Shown here in pieces: positions 26,440 to 36,181 of a stretch of DNA of 49,875 nt (positions are counted from its first letter, which is position 1; each line of letters starts with the position of its first letter). The DNA lies in the NCBI GenBank assembly GCA_903642275.1, contig CAHJWK010000023.1, positions 1 through 49,875 on the forward strand, read 5' to 3'. Made by a program: the position numbers and the translations under genes. Below the pieces are notes generated by a model. That model was given only the letters and a program-made list of their open reading frames with translations. It ran no database searches and was not told where the DNA came from. Source of the DNA: Chitinophagaceae bacterium. GTDB taxonomy: Bacteria > Bacteroidota > Bacteroidia > Chitinophagales > Chitinophagaceae.

Positions 26440-28005
26440 TTAATATACTACGCAATGTTTATTATAGTTATTCAACATGGCCTCTAATTTTTGTTTATTA
26501 TTAATTATATAATTTTCAATTAACCTATAATTTGTCATGTCTAATAGAATATGTCCTTTCTCATCAACGTACAGAAATTTGTTTTCGATTTGTTTGTCAT
26601 TTTTATCAAGTAAAACTTTTTTATTTGTATATACCAAACCTGCATCTGCAGAATTGATCAAGTTATTAGAATCAATACCGAGGTTCAATATTTCATCTGC
26701 GACATCAACATTACTCGATTCGGTAAATAATTTTCCTTTCGGCTTTTTACCGTTCCAAAAAATATCCCCTAGATGAAGTTCCACCATCTTAGAGTCATCA
26801 TATGCCACAACAATGTTATAAGTTGGAAAATAATTGGGATCACCTTTTGTTAGTGCAAAATATAGTGAGGTAATTATGGAATCGGGGTTATAAATATCCA
26901 CTATTAATTTAAAAGATTCTTTTTTATGTAGTAGCTCCAGAAATAAAGCGTTTAAGTATTTAAACCATTGCGGTGTTGATTTTAAGCTTTTGCTACTTTG
27001 TTTACAAATCTCCAACAACTTTTCTTTTTGTGAAGACTGACCAAATGCTGAATATTTATTTCGGTTATTGCCATCATAACCTTGCAATTCTTTAATTAAT
27101 AAATCATCTGTATATCTGGGATCAGTTTTAAAAATTCCGAATCTTTGAATATTTTGTATAATCCACCCTTCGTTGTTTATTACTCGTTGAAACTTCTCCG
27201 GAAATCCCGCTTCAGCGCTATCATTGAATTCATGCATGTTCAATGCCGCTATAAATGCGTCTTCTAAATAAATCAGATATTCTTTATCGCTTTCAAAGTC
27301 CTCAGCCGTTAAATCATCCTCTTCTTTGCAAATCTTTTTAATTGCAGCTAACCACTGTTGTTTCGTCTGCTGTTGAAAAGCGGTTACTGTTGCAAAGTGA
27401 TACATCATGCTTTTATTACTTCGTGTATGGTCTATATCTACAATAACAAAATCTTTAATTCCAGCTTTATTAACACGCTTTAAAAGTGATTTCTGAAATA
27501 AATTTCTCTTTTTATTTGAAGTAAATAAATCTAGAGATTGGTGGTAAGCAAATCGCCTTTCAAGCTTTGATTCTGATAAAGGATAAATTTTTTCAATAGA
27601 GTAAGGTATATGGGTTGAACTATTAATTTCTATTTTATAACCTTGTATGTCAATCGTGGTTTTTTTCTTAGCCAAGGTGAACGCTCTTATTAGTTCCTTC
27701 CAATTTGTCGATATTATTATGATTCTTATTTCACTTTCTCTCACTCTAAAATTATGAGTGAGCAGTGAATGGTATTTCAATATTTCATTCATTGTTTGTC
27801 GTGAAGATGAACTCTCTCTCTTAATTTCAATTATTACGAAATTGTTGAACACATCTTTACACAGAATGTCAATAAACCCTGTTGCTCCAATAGTATCATT
27901 TAAGTGATATTCTTTATCAATTAGAGTAAGATTAGATTCTATAAAACTTAAGTGTTTTGCTAACCAATCTCTTACGTTTCTTTCAACTTGATTATAAGGA
28001 CGCAT
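26440..28005 (-). CDS. PD-(D/E)XK nuclease-like protein (DUF91/NucS-like N-terminus)
   Basis: Residues 1-130 form a PD-(D/E)XK-type domain: Asp46 in GFIDILCKD and Glu60-Ile-Lys62 in FVIIEIKRE give the D...ExK catalytic pattern, as in DUF91/NucS-type nucleases. The remaining 390 residues are of unknown fold, partly helical, with no ATPase motif. An XRE regulator gene lies 46 nt upstream on the same strand, so the two may form a controlled nuclease pair. A defence or restriction role is inferred from fold and setting; the substrate is unknown. The catalytic residues look intact. Confidence 0.7.
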   Translation of the reverse strand: MRPYNQVERNVRDWLAKHLSFIESNLTLIDKEYHLNDTIGATGFIDILCKDVFNNFVIIEIKRESSSSRQTMNEILKYHSLLTHNFRVRESEIRIIIISTNWKELIRAFTLAKKKTTIDIQGYKIEINSSTHIPYSIEKIYPLSESKLERRFAYHQSLDLFTSNKKRNLFQKSLLKRVNKAGIKDFVIVDIDHTRSNKSMMYHFATVTAFQQQTKQQWLAAIKKICKEEDDLTAEDFESDKEYLIYLEDAFIAALNMHEFNDSAEAGFPEKFQRVINNEGWIIQNIQRFGIFKTDPRYTDDLLIKELQGYDGNNRNKYSAFGQSSQKEKLLEICKQSSKSLKSTPQWFKYLNALFLELLHKKESFKLIVDIYNPDSIITSLYFALTKGDPNYFPTYNIVVAYDDSKMVELHLGDIFWNGKKPKGKLFTESSNVDVADEILNLGIDSNNLINSADAGLVYTNKKVLLDKNDKQIENKFLYVDEKGHILLDMTNYRLIENYIINNKQKLEAMLNNYNKHCVVY

Positions 28006-28051
28006 CGTTGCTAAAAAGATTGAAAAAATTTATGTGAACGAAAAAAAGCAA

Positions 28052-28453
28052 CTATTTAATAATTAATTTTTTCAACTCTTCGATCATTGTTTCCTTTTCG
28101 CTTATCAAGCGCTCATAAAGTCTTTTATTTTCTTCGACTTGTTCAACATATTTATCAAGTGGGTTGAATGTTGGATTATATAAAATACCATTTAAAACTG
28201 AATGATCATTGAAGGTGTTGGAGATTATATTTAAAGCCTTCTCATCATTTAAATTTTTGATTGCTTTGGCGGGCACTTTCAAAATCTTAGCCACTTCTTC
28301 CAATACATTGTCTTCAATCTCTTCTTTCTGTTCAAGCAAAGAAACCTTTTGCTGGCTCCATTTTAGTTCACTGGCGAGTGTTTCCTGTTTAATATCAAAC
28401 CATTCGCGAAAGCGTTTAATATTTCTACCGTGATGTGGTTTAGTCTCTGTCAT
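28052..28453 (-). CDS. XRE-family transcriptional regulator
   Basis: This 133-residue protein has an N-terminal helix-turn-helix at 10-65 (NIKRFREWFDIKQETLASEL, then WSQQKVSLLEQKEEI) and a C-terminal coiled coil rich in Glu/Lys (about 100-133). Such proteins are frequent on Bacteroidota mobile elements. It sits between the nuclease-like gene (same strand, 46 nt downstream) and the divergent SWIM-protein gene, so it may control both. The divergent gap of about 180 nt holds GATAAG-containing repeats that could be its operator. Confidence 0.75.
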   Translation of the reverse strand: MTETKPHHGRNIKRFREWFDIKQETLASELKWSQQKVSLLEQKEEIEDNVLEEVAKILKVPAKAIKNLNDEKALNIISNTFNDHSVLNGILYNPTFNPLDKYVEQVEENKRLYERLISEKETMIEELKKLIIK

Positions 28454-28635
28454 ATAATGCTAGTTATAAGTAGTGAGTGATAAGTTTAAGTAAGCTATGC
28501 TAAGATAAGGATAATGTATAAAGCAGCGCAACGATTGCTAAAACTGACAGTACAAAGTTTAAGTAAAGACATACTGCTTATTTGTATAATACAATTGTGA
28601 TTTGGTTGCATACAAAGTCTAAAGTGAGTTGCTTT

Positions 28636-30300
28636 ATGGTGTTAAATAGTACCGCTATGCAATCACCATCTAAATCCAATAACGATGACATCATCTTAAG
28701 AAATGCAAGTGAATCTTACCTGCTTGTGTTTGAGGAAGGTCAATACAAATTAAGCACTGATGCGCTCGAAGCACATGCAGATGAAAAAGACCTTAAACGC
28801 AAACGATTTGGCTGGCCGGGTATAAAATTCATTTCATTAACAGATGGTATGCTGGATATAGTTGCAGCCAGTAACAATGAATCATACAACATTGCAATGC
28901 AGGTTGAAAAAGATATGTTGCAGATAACCTGTAATTGCAATACGCTTGTGCATAAGCTTTGTGTACATGCTTATCAAACCATTTACAAACTAATCTTCTA
29001 TAAAGGTGAAAATGTATTTGAACAATTCAGCCGTGGCGGCCTGATTGAACAGGCACTGGCTTTTAAGCAATACTTCAGTATTGAAGAAAGCAGTGAAGGA
29101 ATAAGTATTACACCTAAAGCTGGTATCGGTAAATTGTTCTCAACATCAGAACATATTACCCAGGCATTAACCAACTTTCTCTCGCTTGGTATACCACCGG
29201 CGGTGATGCATACAACAGAAGCCGATAACAACAATGTTCTTGGTTATGCCCTTGTTTATTCAGACCGGAAATATCACTTGCCTATCCTGTTACCTTTTAT
29301 TGGTAAAACAAATAAAGATGGAACAACCATTAGATCATTCACCGATTTTATCAGGAAAGAAAGTGATTTGTTACACTTAAAGTGTACCGAACAGCAAAAG
29401 CTATTAAACAGTATTTGTATTGACATTTATAAAACAGTGCAGGAACTTCCTTCAACTATATTATCGAACCCTGATGCATTGCCTGGTTTTGTTAGTTTAT
29501 ATCACCTGTGGCAACAGGCATTACCACTGGTTGCAAAAGAAGCGTTTGTTTTCCGCTATTATTCTTACCGGCTAAAGTTCCTGCTTAAAAAGCCATATAA
29601 GCAATACATGCGTTCCTGCACTTTGCATCAGGAAAAGCCAGCCATAAGCTTTACACTTTCAGAGAAAGAAGATTTCTATGTATTGAAACTTGACGTAACC
29701 ATAAATAAGAAAATAATTAAACGCAAGTATTATTCAAATGCCTTCCTTCTACTGAAACAACAGGATAAAGAAGATTTTTACTTTCTTTCTCACTTGACTG
29801 ATGCTGCAATACTCGAATACTTTAAAGAGTCAACAGATATAACCATATTCAAACAGCAATTTAAAGCGTTCAGGGACGGCTTTCTGAAAGTTTTGAGTGA
29901 AAGATACCCATTGACCTATTTAAACGCAAATAAAGAAGCCGCTACCATTAAAACAATCGAGCTAAAGCCAAAACAAAAAATAGTAAGAATGCACACTTTT
30001 GAACAATGGATACTTATTTACCTTTTTGTTGAATATGATGATGGCAACAGGTTGAATACGTTGCTGGATGGAACAGGATGGTTTGCGGAAATAAACAGCA
30101 AGCAAGCTTTTCTGCAAAGAGATAAACAATATGAAACCTCATTTAAGAATTACATACAAAGCCTGCATCCTAATTTTAGTAATCAATTACCTGCTGATTG
30201 TTTTTACCTGTCATTATCTACCTACGTAAAAGATAACTGGCTGAATGAAGTACAGGCCAAGCTTACCGATTGCAAAGTGGAATACAAAATAGGTAAGTGA
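28636..30300 (+). CDS. SWIM zinc-finger protein, likely partner of the HEPN protein
   Basis: The protein has a SWIM-type zinc finger near the N-terminus (CNCNTLVHKLCVH: C-x-C...C-x-H), a fold that binds DNA or protein. The rest is a long domain of unknown function. This layout resembles the region ahead of the helicase in SWIM/SNF2 proteins, but no helicase motifs are present, so it is a stand-alone version. The earliest in-frame start is TTG 28582; I prefer ATG 28636 (554 residues), with ATG 28657 also possible. The HEPN gene follows by 37 nt, and the two are probably one operon. Confidence 0.6.
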   Translation: MVLNSTAMQSPSKSNNDDIILRNASESYLLVFEEGQYKLSTDALEAHADEKDLKRKRFGWPGIKFISLTDGMLDIVAASNNESYNIAMQVEKDMLQITCNCNTLVHKLCVHAYQTIYKLIFYKGENVFEQFSRGGLIEQALAFKQYFSIEESSEGISITPKAGIGKLFSTSEHITQALTNFLSLGIPPAVMHTTEADNNNVLGYALVYSDRKYHLPILLPFIGKTNKDGTTIRSFTDFIRKESDLLHLKCTEQQKLLNSICIDIYKTVQELPSTILSNPDALPGFVSLYHLWQQALPLVAKEAFVFRYYSYRLKFLLKKPYKQYMRSCTLHQEKPAISFTLSEKEDFYVLKLDVTINKKIIKRKYYSNAFLLLKQQDKEDFYFLSHLTDAAILEYFKESTDITIFKQQFKAFRDGFLKVLSERYPLTYLNANKEAATIKTIELKPKQKIVRMHTFEQWILIYLFVEYDDGNRLNTLLDGTGWFAEINSKQAFLQRDKQYETSFKNYIQSLHPNFSNQLPADCFYLSLSTYVKDNWLNEVQAKLTDCKVEYKIGK

Positions 30301-30337
30301 GATACGTCTTAAAAATCAAACTAAACAATCAGCAACA

Positions 30338-31168
30338 ATGTATAACCTTTTAACCGATAGCTTTAAACACCAGCATCAGCAGTTAGTTGATATTATACTC
30401 AAAGCATGTGCTGTTGAAAAGATATACCTGCTTGGTTCAACATTGCTAACCCGCAAAACAGAAAGCATTTTTATGCCGGATGCACCGAACTGCAGGCATG
30501 TTGGTCATTATTATCTTTTAGTTATAGTAAACAGTGAACAAGGTCATAACCAGGCACAGGATAGTATTGAAAACAACTGTCAACATTTTATAACTGTTAC
30601 TGCTGTTGTACTAAGCGAAGAACGTTTTGAAGAATGGTTAATGGAAGGACATCCATTTGCACAGGCTATTTATTCAAAAGCGGTCCTTCTTCATGGCGAA
30701 AAAGAAACAATACCACAATCTGCTGTTATAAAGGATGAAGCAGCTATCCAAAAAGAAAATAATACTATTTACACAGCAGGCTTAAACAAAGTGGAAGAGT
30801 TTTTAGCCGGTGCTGATTTATACCGTATCAGGGAACAAAACAAGATGTGTGCATTCATGCTGCACCAGGCGGCTGAACAGGCATTGCATACGATGCTTCA
30901 ACTTAAAACAGGCCTTCGTGTAGTAACGCATAATCTTGATAAGCTTTACCGTTATTGCTGCATGGTTTGTTATCAACTGCCTGAAATTCTATTAGGTAAC
31001 AATAAAGAAAATGACAAACGTTTATTCAATCTTTTGCAGAAAGCGTATATTGATACAAGGTATAGAAGTGATTACAATATTAATACAATGGACTTGTTGG
31101 CAGTAACTGAAATAGTGAGAAAGTTGAACAATCTATTAAAAGAAACAAATGCATATATTGATTATTGA
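30338..31168 (+). CDS. HEPN-domain protein with a degenerate nucleotidyltransferase-like N-terminus
   Basis: The C-terminal half (about 150-270) is a HEPN domain: the LHQAAEQALHTMLQLKTG helix, the THNLDKLYRYC segment and a final TRYRSDYNI resemble the HEPN family that pairs with MNT nucleotidyltransferases. The N-terminal half (LLGSTLLTRKTESIF, then HYYLLVIVN) looks like a MNT-type fold with its GS motif but without clear catalytic acidic residues. HEPN proteins are often RNases or antitoxin-type partners in defence; no clean R-x4-6-H is visible, so RNase activity is doubtful. It follows the SWIM protein gene by 37 nt. The pair's job is unknown. Confidence 0.65.
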   Translation: MYNLLTDSFKHQHQQLVDIILKACAVEKIYLLGSTLLTRKTESIFMPDAPNCRHVGHYYLLVIVNSEQGHNQAQDSIENNCQHFITVTAVVLSEERFEEWLMEGHPFAQAIYSKAVLLHGEKETIPQSAVIKDEAAIQKENNTIYTAGLNKVEEFLAGADLYRIREQNKMCAFMLHQAAEQALHTMLQLKTGLRVVTHNLDKLYRYCCMVCYQLPEILLGNNKENDKRLFNLLQKAYIDTRYRSDYNINTMDLLAVTEIVRKLNNLLKETNAYIDY

Positions 31169-31718
31169 CAAGGATACATTTCCCCGATGAAAAATACCGT
31201 CAAATAATTTATTCCATGGCGCCGCAAATTCTTGGGAACAGATTGCCTGTTAACGAGCCTTACATGAAAAAAAGTGTGTTTATTATTGAATTGAGATGAT
31301 TATACATTTCAAATCTACGATAAGTAAGAGAATTTTTGGGAGAGAAGTCTTGGGAGCTAAAGTGCAAGCTCCATGTTAGGCACATTTATAGGTTATAATG
31401 ATTCAAATCCGGATAAATAGTGCAAAGTGCATATTTAGTTTTTGATTGTCTTTGCAAACCTCCTTCATCGGTTTCACATATTCGTTTATTTGCCTTGATG
31501 TAGCTTTTGTATTGATGATTTTTGAGCAGTAGAGCTTTATTCAATACCTGTTGAATAAAAGCAAAGATTTAAATTACAAGCTCAAATAAACCTATTTATA
31601 ATAGTTTATACATCTAACCTGCAATGTTTTTGCAGCACAACACATACAAAGAGACAATTGCTAAGGAAAAGCGATATAACTTTTATATTTCATAATTTGC
31701 TAAAAAAAGATTTTTAAT
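31169..31718. other. Gene-free AT-rich stretch upstream of the SAMD9-like gene
   Basis: I see no ORF longer than a few dozen codons and no RNA gene. The last 100 nt before the next start are very AT-rich and must hold its promoter, but I could not fix one convincing -7/-33 pair. Confidence 0.5.
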
Positions 31719-34700
31719 ATGGTAAGGACTCCATTAGTATCAAAAAAAATTGAGGAGTATAAAAAGCATTGTATTATAGCGTTAGATTTCTATTATAAAA
31801 ACGATTATGAACATTCACTTTCTGATTTTCGGAAAAGTGGCGAGGCTTTGTTAAAAATTTTTATTCTTGAAAAGTTTGGAGATTCAAATGGTGAAAAAAT
31901 TATTTTAGGTGAGTTAGATGGATCATTAAACCTATTGACTCAACATAAGTTCCTTGATTATCAGAGTGCTTTAGATATTTCGTTCAATGAAAAATTATTC
32001 AACATCAGTGATTATAATAGATTATTAGATATCCAAAAAAAAACAAACCCTTCTGCTCATAATCCTAATTCACTGGTTGATTATAAAAGCAGTGCAGAAT
32101 TATGTAAATCGCAATCATTTCAATTAACAGAAGCTTTGTATAAAAAATTTGCAGAAAAAGTTCCTGACGAATTACAAAATGCTTATCAAGGAAATATTAG
32201 TCAAGCTTTAATTGAAACATTGAATATATCAGATTGGGATGATCTTTATAATTATTTGGATAGTTTTTCTAAGCAACATAAATACGTCCTAGTTTCACCA
32301 CCAAAATTTAAAAATTGTACTCTTAATCAATTAGAGATTCTGTCAAGAATAAATTGGTCTTTTGTTGTAGATTTTAATCCTGGTTCAAAAGAGGATGGTT
32401 TATTCAAAGCATTTGAAAAAAAAATAGGTTCAGGTTTTATTCCTCTTACAATCAAACAAAAAGGACAAAGAAATATAGTTGGTTCAGGTACTCATGGGAG
32501 TATAAATTGGCTTTTTGCAAACGGTTTAAACGCTATGTCGGATACTGTAACCTCCGGCGTAAAAGGTTGGTGGAATACAAAATATAATTTACTCATAAAA
32601 GAATTATTTACGGACTTCTTTTCAAAAGCCGTTAATCGCTATATAATAATTTATTTATGGGATGATATAAATTACATAGAGGAAATCACCCGCATAATTT
32701 CTGAAATTGAAGAAGTTAAAAGCGATTTAATAACTCATGTTTTCACTTCAGAGAATTTGGATATGCTCACAAAAATTGATGCTTTTGATAGATTTGATAT
32801 CGTTTATAAAACTTTTAAATTATCTCATCAAACTTTTATTGCTGGGCTTGCAAATATTTTAAATAAGCAAGATTCTGAAACAGATAAAATTATAGTGCCT
32901 GCTAGAACAAGGACTGAAGAGCAAACAATGATAGACATATCTGATATTCATAACAAACTTTTGGATAATGGCATAACTGTAGTTTTTAAGAATATTGAAC
33001 AAAATGTTGTAGATATAAATGATAAAAAAATACCGCCATTTTATGAAGGAGAGCTAATTACATGGAAAGATTTGGCTGTCGATATTGAAGCAAAAAGAAG
33101 TAAATATGAAGAGCTGATTTCAAAAATAAACTCACATTTACAATCAACAAAAAAATCTATAAAATTTGAATTATTTCATAAACCTGGTGGTGGTGGAACT
33201 ACTCTCGGTTACAGAGTTGCCTTCGATTTAAGGAATCAATTCCCAACCATAATTATTACACATTTTGACAAAGCCAGAACATACAAAGCTCTATCCCTTT
33301 TTTTAGATAAAGTTAATAGACCAGTTTTAGCTGTAGTTGAAGCCTCTAACATTGGTTTAAATGACGTAGAAGATTTGATAAGAACATGTAACGGAAATAA
33401 ACTTGTTGTGTGCTTTTTATACATTAGACGGACTCTAAAACTTGATAAATCGGGAGAGTTTTCAATATATATTAATGATGCAATGGCTGACATCAACGAA
33501 CGTGATAAATTTTTAACTAAGGCAAACATTTATGCAACTAACAAAACGTCAATCGAAAATTTAGCTAAAAAACAACCTACCGAATGTGAAGTGATTGATT
33601 TTTCTTTATTAATTAATGAAAAGGATTACAATAAAAACAAACTACTAGATTATATAAAAGCTTACGTTGAAAAGATGTCTGAGCAACAGATAAGATTTAC
33701 AGTTTTTGTTTCATTAATTTATTATTATTCACAAAAAAGCATCTCTGAATTAATTTTTAGATCATTATTTAAAAAAAGTTTATCAGATGAACTTCGGCAA
33801 ATTGCTTCAACGGATCATTATATTAGAAAAATACTTTTACAGGAGTTTAATCAGGAAAATTACACTTACACAGAATATTGGCGACCTCGCTTTTCCAAGT
33901 TTGCAGAAACAGTATTAATAATTATTTTAGGAGGTCAAAAAACTGACAATTGGAAAGATCAAATAGATATATACTCTACTGAACTTATCAAAATTATAAA
34001 GTTGAATAATGAATATTTAGTTGATGAAACGAGGGCTATACTGAAAAGTGTTTTTTTTGAGCGAAATAATGAAGATTTACTGGGAACAGAGGAACAATGG
34101 CATAGTAATGTTAACAATGATCAGTTTTCTTTTTTAATAAGAGATATAGGAAATAAAACAAAACAAAAATCTGTTTTAACGACTTTAGTTGATGCCTTTC
34201 CAACCGAAAGTCACTTCTTGGGTCATTTAGCCAGATTTTTGTATGAGAAAGCAGAAGAAGAAAGTGAATTTTTTGAGGCTGAAAAATATATCGTAAGAGC
34301 ATTGGATTGTCAGGATGGCGAGACAGATTATAACTTACAGCATCTCGGAGGAATGTGTAAACGCAGACAGTTAGAATTTTTAAAAAGAAATTACGTAAAA
34401 GGCCAGACAATTTCATTTTCTGAGTCTGAAATTATTAATTTAAGCGATGAGGCTAATACATATTTTAATAGCAGTAGAGCAATAAATCCTTTTAATATTC
34501 ATGCTTATGTTGCTCAAATACAAACATTAATTTTAGCAATTGATTTTGGGAGAGAACTTTCCGGAATCGAAAAGAAAGAAAACTTTATAACAAATCCTAA
34601 ATATTCGTGGTATCTGGAACAATATTATAGCGTAAAGAAATTGATAGACGAGGCTCAAATATTGATTGAACAACAGGAAACACTCGGAAAAACTAATAAG

Positions 34701-35714
34701 ATTGAAAAGGCTAAATATTATATTTCGTCTAGTGAAGGAAAATCGTTTGAGATTTTAGGAAACTATGGAACATCAATTGAAATGTTTAAAAATCTTATTG
34801 AAAAAAGTGATCGTATTTATCGACCGCAATTAAGATTAATGTATATCCATTCTACTTTAATGAATAAGGTAAAGGGTAACATTAATAGAATTAATGATGC
34901 TTGGTACAAACTTAGAGACGAGGAAATTGCAAATATAGAAAAAGCATTAAATGACAATATTTTGCAGGACCCAGGCAGTATTCTTACTTTAAGACTTTGG
35001 TTTAAATTAGTAAGATATTCACAAATTAAAATCTCTACTGAGGAAATTCTTTCAAGGTTAAAGATATGGTATGAGAACAGTGAATCTTCCAAGATTTTAC
35101 ACTTAGAAGCATCTTATTACCTCTATGTTTTGTACGCCTGTTTGACAATAAAAGCTGGTGACTCTTTCAGTAGTATTTATAGAAATGAAGCTATTTTTTA
35201 TATAAATAAGTGTAAAGAATTATCAAGAAATAATAAGTATTCATTTGAATGGTATGGTAAAGGTTCAGGCATAGACTGTTTGATAAATCATAAAGAAAAA
35301 GCTTTTGGAGATGATTCACAATTAGAACGTGTAGAAGGTGTAATTTCTATTATAAGCAGTAGGCAACAAGGAAAAATTATTTTAAAATCTGGCTTAGAAG
35401 TATTCTTTGTACCAACCGCAGGAAATTTTATTGAAGGCAAAGATGAAACTTCAAATGTTACTTTTTATATAGGGTTCCGACATGATGGATTAGTTGCAAT
35501 AGATGTTAAAAAAATTTCAGACAAACAAAAAGAAAAAGATTATGAAGAATATAAAAGCGAAGACGAACAAACTGAACCAATACAGGCAATTGAGGAAATA
35601 AAAGTAATTGAAGAAATGTCTCCTAATCCGCCTAAACAAAAAGAGCATCTTATTAAAGGGCCTACAATAGTTGGAAAGATTGATCTGTCAAAATTTGAAA
35701 AATTTAAAAGGTAA
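31719..35714 (+). CDS. SAMD9-like predicted STAND NTPase (HEPN-like, SIR2-like, P-loop, TPR-like, OB-fold)
   Basis: This 1331-residue single-gene protein has, in order: a HEPN/DUF4145-like N-terminus (about 1-150; SDFRKSGEALLKIFI and NPSAHNP); a SIR2-like region (about 170-400; VVDFNPGSKEDGLF, then GTHGSINWLFANG); a P-loop NTPase (487-496, HKPGGGGTTL); a long helical, TPR-like region (about 700-1200); and a beta-rich OB-fold-like end (about 1204-1275; VISIISSRQQGKIIL) with an acidic linker. That order is the one described for animal SAMD9/SAMD9L antiviral proteins, apart from the N-terminal effector. The P-loop has GGGGTT where Walker A normally has Lys. I infer a cytoplasmic phage sensor with an N-terminal effector. 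No partner gene is evident. Confidence 0.6.
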   Translation: MVRTPLVSKKIEEYKKHCIIALDFYYKNDYEHSLSDFRKSGEALLKIFILEKFGDSNGEKIILGELDGSLNLLTQHKFLDYQSALDISFNEKLFNISDYNRLLDIQKKTNPSAHNPNSLVDYKSSAELCKSQSFQLTEALYKKFAEKVPDELQNAYQGNISQALIETLNISDWDDLYNYLDSFSKQHKYVLVSPPKFKNCTLNQLEILSRINWSFVVDFNPGSKEDGLFKAFEKKIGSGFIPLTIKQKGQRNIVGSGTHGSINWLFANGLNAMSDTVTSGVKGWWNTKYNLLIKELFTDFFSKAVNRYIIIYLWDDINYIEEITRIISEIEEVKSDLITHVFTSENLDMLTKIDAFDRFDIVYKTFKLSHQTFIAGLANILNKQDSETDKIIVPARTRTEEQTMIDISDIHNKLLDNGITVVFKNIEQNVVDINDKKIPPFYEGELITWKDLAVDIEAKRSKYEELISKINSHLQSTKKSIKFELFHKPGGGGTTLGYRVAFDLRNQFPTIIITHFDKARTYKALSLFLDKVNRPVLAVVEASNIGLNDVEDLIRTCNGNKLVVCFLYIRRTLKLDKSGEFSIYINDAMADINERDKFLTKANIYATNKTSIENLAKKQPTECEVIDFSLLINEKDYNKNKLLDYIKAYVEKMSEQQIRFTVFVSLIYYYSQKSISELIFRSLFKKSLSDELRQIASTDHYIRKILLQEFNQENYTYTEYWRPRFSKFAETVLIIILGGQKTDNWKDQIDIYSTELIKIIKLNNEYLVDETRAILKSVFFERNNEDLLGTEEQWHSNVNNDQFSFLIRDIGNKTKQKSVLTTLVDAFPTESHFLGHLARFLYEKAEEESEFFEAEKYIVRALDCQDGETDYNLQHLGGMCKRRQLEFLKRNYVKGQTISFSESEIINLSDEANTYFNSSRAINPFNIHAYVAQIQTLILAIDFGRELSGIEKKENFITNPKYSWYLEQYYSVKKLIDEAQILIEQQETLGKTNKIEKAKYYISSSEGKSFEILGNYGTSIEMFKNLIEKSDRIYRPQLRLMYIHSTLMNKVKGNINRINDAWYKLRDEEIANIEKALNDNILQDPGSILTLRLWFKLVRYSQIKISTEEILSRLKIWYENSESSKILHLEASYYLYVLYACLTIKAGDSFSSIYRNEAIFYINKCKELSRNNKYSFEWYGKGSGIDCLINHKEKAFGDDSQLERVEGVISIISSRQQGKIILKSGLEVFFVPTAGNFIEGKDETSNVTFYIGFRHDGLVAIDVKKISDKQKEKDYEEYKSEDEQTEPIQAIEEIKVIEEMSPNPPKQKEHLIKGPTIVGKIDLSKFEKFKR

Positions 35715-36181
35715 TTTCTTAGAAAAAATTATTTGTTTTTTTTAGCTTACCCTTTATTATAAAGTTTGACCAACAGATATTATTAACACATCTATTCATG
35801 ACTAAAAAAGTCATAAACACATATTTTCTCATTTAAGTAAAGTTTCCAACGCTATTAACTCACATCTGCATGTACCAATCTGTTTTCGGTTAAGTTTGCT
35901 GAGCAGTACTACAAAAGCACAGAATGTATACAACAGCTTTATCCACAAACAGCGAACGAAAATACTTTAACGATTGAAGAGAGCTGTTTAGTAGATAAAA
36001 GTAATTAAAAACAAAAAGAAGACTAACTTAGAAAATGATGCATGCTGACGGCACTAAAATAAAGGGAGCTTACATACACAACTCTGCATTATTCAAGTAA
36101 ATTATAACTCATTGATTGTCTGAAATTTTGATACGCGCTTTTTAAATATACGGTTAAATCAGTTGCGCATATTCGAATCTG
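35715..36181. other. Gene-free stretch between the SAMD9-like gene and the integrase
   Basis: No gene can be supported. One plus-strand frame is open from about 35860 to a stop near 36006 (including EQYYKSTECIQQLYPQ) but has no ATG; it may be a remnant or chance. Confidence 0.5.

Noticed and set aside
28582-28635. TTG 28582 as the start of the SWIM protein
   Set aside because: The 18 extra residues add nothing recognisable, and an ATG is available at 28636.
35860-36008. A possible short coding region before the integrase
   Set aside because: It has no ATG, is under 50 codons and matches no family I know. It may be chance in AT-rich DNA.
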